Below the pieces are notes generated by a model. That model was not told the DNA's origin, searched no databases, and was given only the letters and a program-made list of their open reading frames with translations. The translations under genes and the position numbers were made by a program. From NCBI RefSeq assembly GCF_023072615.1, contig NZ_JAKNRW010000032.1, forward strand, positions 1 to 57,026: a stretch of 57,026 nucleotides of DNA, in the 5' to 3' direction. The number at the start of each line of letters is the position of its first letter. The first letter of the stretch is position 1. The DNA is from Pseudomonas violetae. GTDB taxonomy: Bacteria > Pseudomonadota > Gammaproteobacteria > Pseudomonadales > Pseudomonadaceae. Shown one piece after another: positions 34,749 through 43,930 of the stretch.

Positions 34749-35375
34749 ATGAAAAGTCGTTCGGGTTTACTGATGCTCTGCCTGGGGTTGGCGGCCTGCC
34801 AGGGTAGCAACCCCTATGTCGCGGCCTCCAGGCCATTGCCGCCTGCGCCGCCCCAAGCCGCGACCACCTTCGACCGTAGCGCCTATCCGGCACCGCCGCG
34901 CGACTACGGCCGGTATCGCAGTTGGGCCTGGCTGAACGGGCAATTGCCGCCGGGGACCGCTTGGGCGGATTCGGCGCAGGTGGCCGAAGCCGTCAGCAAC
35001 GCGCTTGACCAGCGTGGCTTGCGGCCGTTGCACGACAACCGCCCGGCCGACCTGTTCGTAAGCGCCGACCTGCGCCTGGAGACCCGCTTGCGTCAGGTCC
35101 GGGATGACTCCTATGGCGGCGCCGGTTATTACGGCGGTGGTGGCGGTTATAACCGCTGCTGTGGAAGCGGCTATGGCATGTACAACACGGTGCCGATCGT
35201 GCGCACTTATCAGGAACAGGTCGTGGTAGTAAGGGTCGACCTGTTCGATGCGCAAAGTGGCCAGCCGGTGTGGAGCGCCAGCGCCGAAACCAGCAACCAG
35301 GGCAAGCAGAGCGCCAGGGCCGATGCAATCAGGGAGGCTGTGGAAAAAGCCATGTCGGCGTATCCTCCCAGTTAG
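34749..35375 (+). CDS. DUF4136 lipoprotein
   Basis: 208 aa. Signal peptide with lipobox LAAC, C17. The DUF4136 domain spans about 40-205: tyrosine-rich YRSWAWLNG start, ADLFVSADLRLETR, then a Gly/Tyr-rich loop with a CC pair (about residues 118-145), and VVVVRVDLFDAQSGQPVWSA near the end. It is probably an outer-membrane or periplasmic lipoprotein. It is followed 54 nt later by a paralogue with the same plan. No function is known. Confidence 0.85.
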   Translation: MKSRSGLLMLCLGLAACQGSNPYVAASRPLPPAPPQAATTFDRSAYPAPPRDYGRYRSWAWLNGQLPPGTAWADSAQVAEAVSNALDQRGLRPLHDNRPADLFVSADLRLETRLRQVRDDSYGGAGYYGGGGGYNRCCGSGYGMYNTVPIVRTYQEQVVVVRVDLFDAQSGQPVWSASAETSNQGKQSARADAIREAVEKAMSAYPPS

Positions 35376-35429
35376 CTGCGGTAGATAAGACGCATTACGC
35401 AGGTTCATGCCTTCACCCGGAGAATCATC

Positions 35430-35987
35430 ATGTTCCGCCGTCTAGCTTTACTGGTCGTGGTCGCGCTGTTGGGCGCCTGTGCCTCGGACCAGGTCAACCA
35501 TGACTTTGACGCCAGTCGTGATTTCTCCGCCTACCGCAGCTGGAGCTGGAAAGAGCCGGCCCTGCAATATCGGCCCGATGACCCGCGAATCAAGAGCGAT
35601 CTTACCGAGCAGCGCATTCGCCAGTCTGTGACCGACCAGCTCGACCAGCGCGGCCTGCGCCCGGTCGCCGCCGGCACCAAGGGTGACTTGAGCGTACAGA
35701 CCTACCTGATTGTCGAGCAGCGCCAGCAGCAGGTCACAACCAACTACGGCGGTGGCTGGGGTGGCCCGTGGAATGGTTATTGGGGCGGGCCGATGTACAA
35801 CGAAACCCGTAACGTCACCTACAAGGTCGCGACGGTGCAGATCGACCTGCTCGATGGCAAGGACGGCAAGCTGGTATGGCGCGGCAGCGACGAGCAAATG
35901 ATCGCCCGCTCGCCAAACCCGGCTGATCGCAGCAATGCGATACGCGAGACCGTGGCACGGATCCTGGCGAACTATCCGCCTAGATAG
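35430..35987 (+). CDS. DUF4136 lipoprotein, tandem paralogue
   Basis: 185 aa. Lipobox LLGAC, C17. It shares the plan of the preceding gene: SAYRSWSWKEPAL, the LDQRGLRPV segment (LDQRGLRPL in the neighbour), a Gly/Trp-rich middle loop, then VATVQIDLLDGKDGKLVWRGS and NAIRETVARILANYPP. The clear identity in LDQRGLRP and NAIREtV points to tandem duplication. It ends about 29 nt before a REP element. Confidence 0.85.
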   Translation: MFRRLALLVVVALLGACASDQVNHDFDASRDFSAYRSWSWKEPALQYRPDDPRIKSDLTEQRIRQSVTDQLDQRGLRPVAAGTKGDLSVQTYLIVEQRQQQVTTNYGGGWGGPWNGYWGGPMYNETRNVTYKVATVQIDLLDGKDGKLVWRGSDEQMIARSPNPADRSNAIRETVARILANYPPR

Positions 35988-36015
35988 TCCTGTCACACAA
36001 TCCTCCGGAGGGATC

Positions 36016-36086
36016 GGGCTTGCTCGCAAAGGCGCCGTGTCATTCAACAATGATGAGGCTGACACATCGCTTTCGCGAGCAAGCCC
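36016..36086. repeat. REP pair
   Basis: GGGCTTGCTCGC (36016-36027) and GCGAGCAAGCCC (36075-36086) are perfect arms across 47 nt, followed by a CTCCCACAG tail, the common REP core. Confidence 0.75.
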
Positions 36087-36211
36087 ACTCCCACAGTTAT
36101 CTCTGCAAGGTGCTGAATGGCTTGTTGCCAGCAGTCACGCCAACCCTTGTCTACACTCTCTCGTACCCATGGAGGTAACGCCTCGGCAGTACGCCGGCAA
36201 AGGAGTGCAGG

Positions 36212-38179
36212 ATGTCCCCCCGCTTGCAGTTTCACAGCCCGGCCCGGCAACGTGGTGCGATCGGTCTGATGGCAGCACTGACCCTCGGCCTGGCAATGCT
36301 GTTCATGTTGCTGGTGCTCGATAGCGGCAGGCTTTACCTGGAGCAGCGCAAGCTGCAGCGAGTCGCCGATGTGGCGGCCCTTGAGGCCGTGACCCGCGAC
36401 GGCGATTGCCTGGCCAATCTCACTGCTGCCAAATACTCCACTGAAAGTGCCCGCCGCAATGGCCTGACCGTCGCCGACGGCATCACCCTGACCACCACAT
36501 GCGGAGTCTTGCTGACCGGTGCCGACAAACTGCGCAGCTTTACGCCGGATGCCAGCAAAAAAGAAGCCATCCGCGTGATTGCCACCCGAGTGGTGCCTAC
36601 CAGCATCGCCGCCGGCGTCGGAGCACTGTTCAGCCCCGGCCCGGTCAGCCTCAACACCCAGCTCACGGCGACAGCGGTCAGTGCTCCGGCCGTGCTGCCG
36701 CCCCTGGCCATGTTGACCATTGGCAGCACTGCGCTTGTGGTCGACTCCAGCAAGTCCGCGGCCTTGAATCTGTTGTTGGGGAAAATGCTCGGCGGCAGCC
36801 TTGATCTGAGCGTGGTGGGCTGGCAAGGCCTGGTCGATACCCACATCAATCTGCTTAGTTACCTGAATCAACTGGCCCTGGACGTCAATGTCAGTGCCGG
36901 CAACTACACCGAGTTGCTCAACAAAAAAATCAGGCTGACCCAGTTGCTGGATACCGCGATCACCGTGCTCCAGGCCGGCGGAACGACCGCTAACGTCGCG
37001 GTTAACGGGCTGACCGATCTCAAGGTTGCAGCAGGCAGTACCGAGCTTACGTTAGGGCAACTGCTGCAGTTGCAGACCGGCGCGCCGTCATCTGCCCTGA
37101 ATACCAACCTGCAGGTGTTTCAGCTGGTGGAAGCCTTTGTGCAATTGGCCAACAGCAAGAACGGGATCGTAGTCGATCTGCCGCTGAATATTCCTGGATT
37201 GGTCAACGGCTCGGTGCAGGTCAAGGTGATCGAGCCGCCGCAGCTGTCGGCGGTGGGTAATCCGGCACTGGCCAAAGCCAACCCGATGGGGCCCGACCGT
37301 ATTTTCGTGCGCACAGCGCAGGTGCGGACTGTGCTGTCGCTTAAACTTCCGTTGTTGTCGGGGGTTACAGGGCTGCTCGATGCGATCACCAGTTTGCCTG
37401 TGGTCAACGGTGTGACCAGCGCCTTGAATGACCTGCTACACCTGAACCTTGGCGGAGCAGTCAGTTCGCTGCTGTGTACCTTAACCGGTACTTGCCAGGT
37501 GACTGACCTGAGGATTCTGCCGACATCGACCATCGACATCGCGCTTGAAGTGGCAGCAGCCGACAGTCACGTCACCGACTACAACTGTGCCAGCGAAGCG
37601 ACCAAATCCCTGACCACTCAAACCAACACGTCGCTGGCGAAAGTCAAAGTCGGCATGATCGACAAGGTCAACGCCTTTTCATCCTCGGCCGATGTCACCG
37701 TGCAGCCACTCGCGCTGATTGATGTCGGGATGTACAAGTGCGTGCTTTTTGTGTGTGACAAGGCTAACCGCAAAGCTTTTTACGGCGGGGGCTTGGGGGT
37801 GAAAGTCGATGCCCCGATAGCGAGTACCCAGAGCAGCCACGTCTACAACATGCCACCAGAAATCAAACAACCGCCACTGTTCTTCAGCCTGGGAACACAG
37901 GGAGTCGTCGACAGCCTTAGAGCGACCCTCAATGGCGTGCAGATAGAGGCTTACAAACCTACCGGGTCCAGTCTTTTGGGCGGCTTGCTCACGACGGCCG
38001 CCGGGGCGCTCAAAAGCGTCAACGATACACTCGGCGCTGCTATCAACGGCCTGCTAAGCAAAGTTCTCGACCCCATCCTCGACAACCTGCTCTCTGCCCT
38101 CGGCATCACCCTGAACAAGGTCGAAGTCGGTGCCAACCTCAGTTGCAAACCTCCCGGGCGAGCCGGGCTGGTGATTTAA
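36212..38179 (+). CDS. tadG: TadG-like Flp pilus assembly protein
   Basis: 655 aa. The N-terminal Tad-type prepilin-like segment is QRGAIGLMAALTLGLAMLF, then DSGRLYLEQRKLQRVADVAAL (about 13-60), the TadG/DUF2134 signature with one membrane helix. The large remainder is periplasmic and rich in Val/Leu/Thr/Asn, with cysteine pairs (CTLTGTC, CVLFVCD) that may form disulfides. No vWA MIDAS motif is visible. ATG 36212 has AAAGGAG upstream. The gene sits on the plus strand, outside the main minus-strand tad operon. Its stop overlaps the convergent pprA stop by 4 nt. Confidence 0.87.
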   Translation: MSPRLQFHSPARQRGAIGLMAALTLGLAMLFMLLVLDSGRLYLEQRKLQRVADVAALEAVTRDGDCLANLTAAKYSTESARRNGLTVADGITLTTTCGVLLTGADKLRSFTPDASKKEAIRVIATRVVPTSIAAGVGALFSPGPVSLNTQLTATAVSAPAVLPPLAMLTIGSTALVVDSSKSAALNLLLGKMLGGSLDLSVVGWQGLVDTHINLLSYLNQLALDVNVSAGNYTELLNKKIRLTQLLDTAITVLQAGGTTANVAVNGLTDLKVAAGSTELTLGQLLQLQTGAPSSALNTNLQVFQLVEAFVQLANSKNGIVVDLPLNIPGLVNGSVQVKVIEPPQLSAVGNPALAKANPMGPDRIFVRTAQVRTVLSLKLPLLSGVTGLLDAITSLPVVNGVTSALNDLLHLNLGGAVSSLLCTLTGTCQVTDLRILPTSTIDIALEVAAADSHVTDYNCASEATKSLTTQTNTSLAKVKVGMIDKVNAFSSSADVTVQPLALIDVGMYKCVLFVCDKANRKAFYGGGLGVKVDAPIASTQSSHVYNMPPEIKQPPLFFSLGTQGVVDSLRATLNGVQIEAYKPTGSSLLGGLLTTAAGALKSVNDTLGAAINGLLSKVLDPILDNLLSALGITLNKVEVGANLSCKPPGRAGLVI

Positions 38180-40917
38180 ACTTGGGGTAATACCGGCAAC
38201 TCAATGCAGAATCGCGCACCGTACTGAGAGTTAGTCACACTGAGGCGCCCGCCCATGTTCTGGACAATGCCGTAACTCACGGATAACCCCAGGCCAGTGC
38301 CGACGCCCACCGGCTTGGTGGTGAAGAAGGGCTCGAAGATCCGCTCCAGCAGCCGCGGATCAATGCCGCCACCATTGTCCTCGACCCACAGACGCACGTG
38401 TTGCGCATCCCGTTCGGCATCCAGCGCGATCCAGGGCTGGAACTGGCGATCAGCCTCGCGTCTGGCCAACAGGGCATCCCGGGCATTGACCATCAGGTTG
38501 ATCAGCACCTGTTCCAGCTGATCGACATGACCGCGGACCTGTACGTCAAAACCGGTCTCGCCAACTCGCAGTTCAAGCCCTTTGCCGCGCATGCCTTCGG
38601 CCAGCAGCGCCAAGGTGCCTTCGATGGCTTGTAACGGATTGAATGGCTGCTGCTCGATCTCGGACCGGCGACCGAATACGCGCATGTGGTCCACCACCCG
38701 CGCTGCGCGCTGGACCTGAGTGTCGATGCGCTTGAGCTTCTCGGTCAGGTAATCGACCTGCACATCACCGTTGCCCAGGCGCTTGAGGACATTGACGATG
38801 GCCATGCGCATCACATTCAGCGGCTGGTTGATTTCATGGGCAAGGCCCGTGGCCATTTCGCCCAGGGTGGCCATTTTTGCGCTCTGGGTGAGTTGCTGCT
38901 GGGAGCGCCGCACCTCCGTGTTGTCGCGGGCTACAGCCTGGATTTCCAGCAATCGCCCCTGATCATCGAACACCCCACGATCCGACCAGATCCACCACGC
39001 ATGCTCACGTCCGGGCAGTTGCAGATTGATTTCCGCAGTACTCACCGCAAACTCAGGGCTCAGTTGGCTCAGACGCGAAACAAACGCCTCGCGCTGTTCT
39101 GGCGACATCCAGCTGCCGAGGTTCACGCCGGGTAACGCTTGCGGCTCGCATTCCAGGTAGGCCGCCAGTGGACGGTTGCCGAAGGTCAGCGTCAGGTCGG
39201 GCAGGTAACGGCAGATCATCGCCGGTGAGTCTTCCACGAGGATGCGATAGCGTTCCTCGCTTTGCCGGACCTGCTCGGCAGCCTGGGTGGCTTCGGTGAC
39301 ATCCAGCCACAGGCCCACGGCCTCCACCGGCAGGCCGAGATCGTCGCGCAGCAGGCGGGCTTCATCGAGCAGCCAGTGGTAATCGCCCCGACTGTCGCGC
39401 ATTCGATAACGCGCCTGTACCGAACCCTGGCGCAGCAATTGTCGGGTGCGTTCGAAGTATTGGTTGCGGTCATCCGGGTGTACTCGCTCGACCAGCATCG
39501 CGGGGTTGCACTCGGCGAGGGAGAACCCCAGTAACGGCAACAGGCTGTCACTGAAAAACGTCGGCTGCAGCGCGCCTTCGACGTAGCGCTGAACATAGAT
39601 CACTGCGGGTGAACTGGCGATCAGGTTGTCCAGCCGGGCATGTGCCATTGCCGCGCTCTGCTGCTGGTTCTTGATGTCACTGATGTCGAGCATGAAGCCG
39701 ATGATTCGCCGGTGTATACCCGCGCCGACGGCCTGGCCTTGCAGGCGGTACCAGGTGGGGGATTGCGCGGTATCGGCACGCAGCACGCGCGTGCACAGCA
39801 GCAGGGGGGCACTGTTGTTTCGCAGATCAAGCAGGCGAGCATTGAGTTCTTCGCGATCGGCGGGGTGTACCTGTTCGAGCCAATCGCGCACCGGTAAACG
39901 CCCATGGTCCAGGCCCAGGTCGCTGGCCAGCGAGGGGGCCAACTGCAGCTCGTGGCGATCACTGAAAAGCTCCCACCAGCCAGTGCCGAGCAAGGTTTGA
40001 AGGGCTTCCAGGCGCTCCAAATGCAGATGGTGGCGCTGCTCGCGCAAACGCTCCAGCAAGGGGGCCGCCAGTGCGGCCATCAGCTGCAACCAGTCGCGAT
40101 GGTTCAAGTCAGGCGCACGCTGTTGCACTGAGTAAAAGCCGCACAGCAACCAAGCCGCCACTCCTTGGGCGTCGTGGTAAGGCACGACAAAGCCTTCAGC
40201 ATTGCCGAAATAATCATTCAAGCGGGGATGCTCGCCGCGGATCAATTGCTGGGGGGTGCAGCCGCTCAAGGTGTCGAGGCCAGTGCCCAGGCGTTGACCG
40301 TTGTGCCATAACTGCGGCGCGTCGGCCGCGCTGAAGTGCTGATGCACCTGCCAGCCTTGTTCCTGATCATCGAGCAGCGCCACGGCAATACAGGGGATTT
40401 GCAAACGTTGGGTGAGGATTCGCAGCTGTTCTGCCATCACCTCCGGCAGGCGCGGCAGGCTGCACAGGCGCAGTTGCTCGCTGATCTGGCTGGAGAGCAG
40501 CTGACACTGCTCGCGGTTGCGCGCCTGACGGCGTTCGAGCAACAGATCGCCGATGTCCAGCAACTGTAATAACCAGCCTTCGGCCTGGGGTTGTACCCAA
40601 CCGCGCAGGTGCAGGGGCTGGTCGCCGAGGCCGTGAAAATCCAGGTCCAGGCTATGTCCGAGCCAATCCGCAGGCGTACCTTCAATGGACAGGCAGCTGT
40701 GGGGCATCAGGTAGTCGCGCAGTAGCACCGGCTGGGCATGCAAGGCCTGGCGAGTGAGTGCGTGTCTGAGCGGTCCCGCCAGGTCAATCACTCGACCCGC
40801 AGCATCCAGCTGAATGTGCAAACCCACGCCGGGCGCGCTCAATGCTTGCGCAGCGATGAGGGTTTTTGGCGGTTGGCGTTGGAGCAGGCGCCTGAGCAGC
40901 GTGTCGCCGGCACTCAA
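38176..40917 (-). CDS. pprA: Sensor histidine kinase PprA
   Basis: Partner of PprB, which switches on Flp pili and other biofilm genes. 913 aa if read from TTG 40917, which overlaps the stop of the tadE/F-like gene (TTGA); upstream in-frame codons lie inside that gene. Order: N-terminal unknown region (1-200), GAF-like domain (about 210-350), PAS regions (about 360-640), HisKA with H694 (LAHEINQPLNVM), HATPase with N811 (LMVNARDAL) and D847 (DNGGGID), ending VPQV-like. No membrane segment is evident. In P. aeruginosa pprA lies in this position beside tadF and fppA. Confidence 0.87.
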   Translation of the reverse strand: MSAGDTLLRRLLQRQPPKTLIAAQALSAPGVGLHIQLDAAGRVIDLAGPLRHALTRQALHAQPVLLRDYLMPHSCLSIEGTPADWLGHSLDLDFHGLGDQPLHLRGWVQPQAEGWLLQLLDIGDLLLERRQARNREQCQLLSSQISEQLRLCSLPRLPEVMAEQLRILTQRLQIPCIAVALLDDQEQGWQVHQHFSAADAPQLWHNGQRLGTGLDTLSGCTPQQLIRGEHPRLNDYFGNAEGFVVPYHDAQGVAAWLLCGFYSVQQRAPDLNHRDWLQLMAALAAPLLERLREQRHHLHLERLEALQTLLGTGWWELFSDRHELQLAPSLASDLGLDHGRLPVRDWLEQVHPADREELNARLLDLRNNSAPLLLCTRVLRADTAQSPTWYRLQGQAVGAGIHRRIIGFMLDISDIKNQQQSAAMAHARLDNLIASSPAVIYVQRYVEGALQPTFFSDSLLPLLGFSLAECNPAMLVERVHPDDRNQYFERTRQLLRQGSVQARYRMRDSRGDYHWLLDEARLLRDDLGLPVEAVGLWLDVTEATQAAEQVRQSEERYRILVEDSPAMICRYLPDLTLTFGNRPLAAYLECEPQALPGVNLGSWMSPEQREAFVSRLSQLSPEFAVSTAEINLQLPGREHAWWIWSDRGVFDDQGRLLEIQAVARDNTEVRRSQQQLTQSAKMATLGEMATGLAHEINQPLNVMRMAIVNVLKRLGNGDVQVDYLTEKLKRIDTQVQRAARVVDHMRVFGRRSEIEQQPFNPLQAIEGTLALLAEGMRGKGLELRVGETGFDVQVRGHVDQLEQVLINLMVNARDALLARREADRQFQPWIALDAERDAQHVRLWVEDNGGGIDPRLLERIFEPFFTTKPVGVGTGLGLSVSYGIVQNMGGRLSVTNSQYGARFCIELPVLPQV

Positions 40918-41354
40918 AACTGCAGGCTCGATTGTGCGCTGAGGGTGGTCGGCAAGTTGGGTATCGGACCGATTCCGGGCAGTACCAGGGAAGGCAGCAC
41001 ACTGTTCAATTTGCTGCTGGGATAGTCGATGCTCACCGTCAGGACTCCGGCGGCATACTCCGCCTTCGCATCGGTGGCGACACTGAATTTCAAGGCCGGT
41101 GGAATCCATGACAGGCGTTGAGTCAGGACATTGGTTGCCAGTGTCTCGACAGTCTGTTTGTAGTTGGCGGTCGTCGGGTCCACGGCCACGCTGCGACGTA
41201 CCGCTTCGGCGGTCGACTCGTTGAAAGATTGCATCAGCAGCAATGGCAGGCTGTAACTGAGAAGGCCGTACAGCACCGCGAAAAAAATCACGAATACCAA
41301 GGCGAATTCAATCGCCACGGCACCTTTTTGTTTACGGGGAAGGGCGGTTTTCAT
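40914..41354 (-). CDS. tadF: TadE/TadF-like minor pseudopilin
   Basis: 146 aa from ATG 41354 (MKTALPRKQKGAVAIEF). The class IV prepilin-type site is KG/AVAIEF with G11 and the glutamate E16 at +5, followed by one hydrophobic helix (FALVFVIFFAVLYGLLSYSL). FppA should cleave it. The rest is a small periplasmic domain. PF07811 (TadE-like) fits; the PA4294 position suggests TadF. A GTG at 41378 would add 8 residues with a weaker ribosome site. It is divergent from fppA and overlaps pprA by 4 nt. Confidence 0.85.
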   Translation of the reverse strand: MKTALPRKQKGAVAIEFALVFVIFFAVLYGLLSYSLPLLLMQSFNESTAEAVRRSVAVDPTTANYKQTVETLATNVLTQRLSWIPPALKFSVATDAKAEYAAGVLTVSIDYPSSKLNSVLPSLVLPGIGPIPNLPTTLSAQSSLQF

Positions 41355-41429
41355 GTGTGCGTCTACCCTGACAATCACAACGTAATATCAGCATAGAATC
41401 ATTCAGCCAAAACGGACGGCTTTTACCTC

Positions 41430-41900
41430 ATGCAGAGTATTTCCCTGATCATCTGGCTGATGGTGTGCGCGGCGCAGGACGCTCGAGAACGACACATTGC
41501 CAATATCCTGACCTTGGGCGCAGGCGCGTTGGCGCTGGCTTGGTTGCTGTGGACCGGGAATACCTGGCTGGGCGCCGAGGCCGTTCAGGGCGGCCTGGCC
41601 TTTCTGCTGGCGCTGGCCTTCACGCTGCCGGGATATTGGATGGGGCGAATGGGCGCTGGCGATGTGAAATTAGTGACAGCTTTGGCGCTTGCGACGGACG
41701 GTATGCACGTTCTTGGCACGATCATCGGCGCTGGAATCGCAAGCGTTTTGTGGTTGTTGTTTTCGCCAAAAATCTGGCTGTATATGAGTCAATCACTTAG
41801 AGAACGGTTGCGCTACATGCCACCACAAATGTCAAAAAAACAACCATTTGCGCCGTTTGTACTGGCAGGCGCTGTACTGACTATGGCCTGTCTCCGCTAA
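41430..41900 (+). CDS. fppA: Flp-type prepilin peptidase
   Basis: Aspartyl inner-membrane protease (A24 family, TadV/FppA type) that cuts the leader of Flp and TadE/F-like pseudopilins. 156 aa with about four membrane segments. Catalytic aspartates are D17 in AAQDARERHIAN and D78 in GAGDVKL. It is short, with no N-terminal methylase domain, as usual for Tad peptidases. It stands divergently from the tadF-like gene and is followed by pprB. Confidence 0.93.
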   Translation: MQSISLIIWLMVCAAQDARERHIANILTLGAGALALAWLLWTGNTWLGAEAVQGGLAFLLALAFTLPGYWMGRMGAGDVKLVTALALATDGMHVLGTIIGAGIASVLWLLFSPKIWLYMSQSLRERLRYMPPQMSKKQPFAPFVLAGAVLTMACLR

Positions 41901-42018
41901 TCGTCTGTTGTGTGTACAGAGTCGAAAAGTACGTCTACTTTCAAGTCAGTCGTAGTTCTACAGCCCGTGGCTGTCGGTACAGGAATAGCCAGGTTTTGAT
42001 TTTGGCATGGAGTAGCAC

Positions 42019-42810
42019 GTGAACAAGCTCACCTCGGCAGTAAAAGTCCTTGTGGTTGATGATCAGCCATTGATCGTCGAAGAACTTAGCGAGTTTCTCG
42101 GGAGCAGTGGTTACCAGTGTGTCCCCTGTGAGTCCAGTCAGGAAGCGATCGAACGTTTTTCCAATGACGTTGAAGTGGGGCTGGTCCTTTGTGACTTGCA
42201 CATGCCCGGCATGGATGGCATTGAACTAGTTCAGGAGTTGCAACGCCGGTCCGGCAAACATCGGGTGTTCGAGGCCATCATGCTGACTGGCCGCGCGGAT
42301 AAGCAGGACGTGATCAAGGCGCTACGCGCGGGCTTTGCCGACTATTACCAGAAACCCATCGACCTGGATGAACTGCTGGACGGTTTGCGACGCCAGGAAG
42401 TGGCGTTGCAAGAGCGGCAAAAGAGTCTGCAACTGGGGCATTTGAATCAGAAGCTGCAGTTTCTTTCCGAGTCCATCGATGATCTGTATCAAGACCTGGA
42501 CAAGGTGCGGCGCAGTCCGTTACCTCGGGGTGCGGCTGGCGACATCGACGATGCGTTCGTCTACACGGATCGGCTGGAGATACCGTCGATTTTCAATCAG
42601 CTTTCGCCTCGGCAACTGGATGTGGCGCGGCTAGTGGGCAAGGGGCAAACCAACTACCAGATCGCCTGTGAGTTGGGGATTACCGAGAACACGGTGAAGC
42701 TGTATGTCTCTCAGGTATTGCGCTTGACTCACATGCACAATCGCACTCAATTGGCACTGGCGTTGTCGCCCAATATCTCTGGTATGCGCCAGAGAATCAC
42801 GGCGCACTGA
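42019..42810 (+). CDS. pprB: Response regulator PprB
   Basis: Activator of tad/flp genes with PprA. 263 aa from GTG 42019, with GGAG 7-8 nt upstream. Receiver domain (about 8-125): D14/D15 and phospho-site D59 (CDLHMPG), conserved K in QKPID. A linker with an acidic coiled coil (about 130-180) leads to a LuxR/NarL HTH at the end (LSPRQLDVARLVGKGQ then NYQIACELGITENTVKLYV). It lies downstream of fppA and away from pprA in the same locus. The 118-nt gap before it should hold its promoter. Confidence 0.93.
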   Translation: MNKLTSAVKVLVVDDQPLIVEELSEFLGSSGYQCVPCESSQEAIERFSNDVEVGLVLCDLHMPGMDGIELVQELQRRSGKHRVFEAIMLTGRADKQDVIKALRAGFADYYQKPIDLDELLDGLRRQEVALQERQKSLQLGHLNQKLQFLSESIDDLYQDLDKVRRSPLPRGAAGDIDDAFVYTDRLEIPSIFNQLSPRQLDVARLVGKGQTNYQIACELGITENTVKLYVSQVLRLTHMHNRTQLALALSPNISGMRQRITAH

Positions 42811-42824
42811 ACGGCAAAAATCCA

Positions 42825-42896
42825 CTGTAGGAGTTGCCGAAGGTTGCGATCTGTTGCCCTTTTAAAGGTCAAAAGATCGCAGCCTGCGGCAGCTTC
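42825..42896. repeat. REP-like palindrome between pprB and the DUF3613 gene
   Basis: GAGTTGCCGAAGGTTGCGATCT faces AGATCGCAGCCTGCGGCAGCTTC; the exact core is TGCGATCT (42845-42852) and AGATCGCA (42874-42881). It sits in the convergent gap after pprB and may end both transcripts. Confidence 0.7.
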
Positions 42897-42926
42897 GGGG
42901 ATGTACATACGGTTTTCGAAGGGCCT

Positions 42927-43187
42927 TCAATTCCCCTCCAGCGATCCTCCCGCATCCTGTTCATAAAACTCCGGTATCGGGTACTCAAAACTTTTCAAAA
43001 ACCGCGCCATGGCCCGTTCCCGCTCGGCCGCCGTGGCTGTCTGTGGAATGCTGGACGCCGCCTGATTGCGACTTTGCAGCACCAGCCAGCCTTCGGTTTC
43101 CTGCTGTTGTGGTGAAGAAGGGCCGGCGTCGATGGCCCAGGCTGGCAGACTCAACAGGGGCAGGCAGCACAGGATGGTCAGCTTCAT
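42927..43187 (-). CDS. Small secreted protein of the Tad locus (DUF3613)
   Basis: 86 aa from ATG 43187; a GTG at 43196 overlaps the AGGTG ribosome site. The signal peptide is MKLTILCCLPLLSLPAWA, cleaved about residue 18. The mature part is polar (GWLVLQSRNQAASSIPQTAT) and ends in an acidic tail with FLKSFEYPIPEFYEQD. It follows tadD after 11 nt. A small DUF3613 protein holds the same place in the P. aeruginosa tad cluster (PA4298). Role unknown. Confidence 0.75.
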   Translation of the reverse strand: MKLTILCCLPLLSLPAWAIDAGPSSPQQQETEGWLVLQSRNQAASSIPQTATAAERERAMARFLKSFEYPIPEFYEQDAGGSLEGN

Positions 43188-43198
43188 GGTGTTCACCT

Positions 43199-43906
43199 CT
43201 ACTTCAGCGCATCAATGACGACCGCAACCTGGCCGCTGGTGGACGGACGTGGCGTGGCAGGGGCCTTGAGTGATTCGGCACGAGCCTTGGCCTCGCCGAA
43301 TTGCTCCGGGCTCAGGCCTGCGCGGCTGACGAGTTCGCCGGCCTGTTGCCAGTTGTCCTGAAAGATCAACAACGCCACCAGATTCACCGCAGGCAGTTGA
43401 TCGCTCTGCTTGAGCTCGATCGCGGTCAAAAACTCGAATCGTGCGTCGTCCAGGCGCAGCTGATTCATGTAGACCACGCCCAGGTCATTGCGAATTTTTT
43501 CGTCAGTCGGCGCGAGTCGGGCGGCCCGCTGCAGATGCGCCTGGGCCTGGCCGTTTTCACCCCGGCCTGCTGCCAGTTGACCAAGACCGTGTTCGGCTTC
43601 GGCGGCACGGCAACTGCCGAGCAGGCTGCGGTACAAGGGTTCGGCATCGCTGCGCCCCAGCAAGCGATAGACCCGGGCCTTGCGCAGGCGCACATCCGCC
43701 AGGCTGTCCGGCAGGCTCTGCAGGTTGGCGAGGCTGGCGTGCAGCTTGCCGTCCTTGGCCATGTCATCGGCCAGATTCAGCGCCAGCTCCTGATCGGCAC
43801 TGGGTTTGGCGCAGTTGGCAGTGGTCAGTACGGACCAGGGGGGCTGGCCGTTGGTGGCGCATCCGCTGAGCATCAGCAGGCTCAGGGCGGCGATCAATGC
43901 TTTCAT
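43199..43906 (-). CDS. tadD: TadD TPR lipoprotein
   Basis: Outer-membrane pilotin-like/assembly factor of the Tad secretin. 235 aa. Lipobox MLSGC, C16. TPR-like helices follow: ALNLADDMAKDGKLHASLANL, AEHGLGQLAAGRGENGQAQAHL and KIRNDLGVVYMNQLRLDDARFEF, with the clear TPR pattern. Near the end comes FGEAKARAESLKAP. It lies between tadC and the DUF3613 gene in the minus-strand tad operon. Confidence 0.92.
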   Translation of the reverse strand: MKALIAALSLLMLSGCATNGQPPWSVLTTANCAKPSADQELALNLADDMAKDGKLHASLANLQSLPDSLADVRLRKARVYRLLGRSDAEPLYRSLLGSCRAAEAEHGLGQLAAGRGENGQAQAHLQRAARLAPTDEKIRNDLGVVYMNQLRLDDARFEFLTAIELKQSDQLPAVNLVALLIFQDNWQQAGELVSRAGLSPEQFGEAKARAESLKAPATPRPSTSGQVAVVIDALK

Positions 43907-43930
43907 AGGAGACCTCTCGAAGGGTGCAAA

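Noticed and set aside
36212..38179. TadG with vWA adhesion domain
   Set aside because: No DxSxS MIDAS motif was found in the long periplasmic part.
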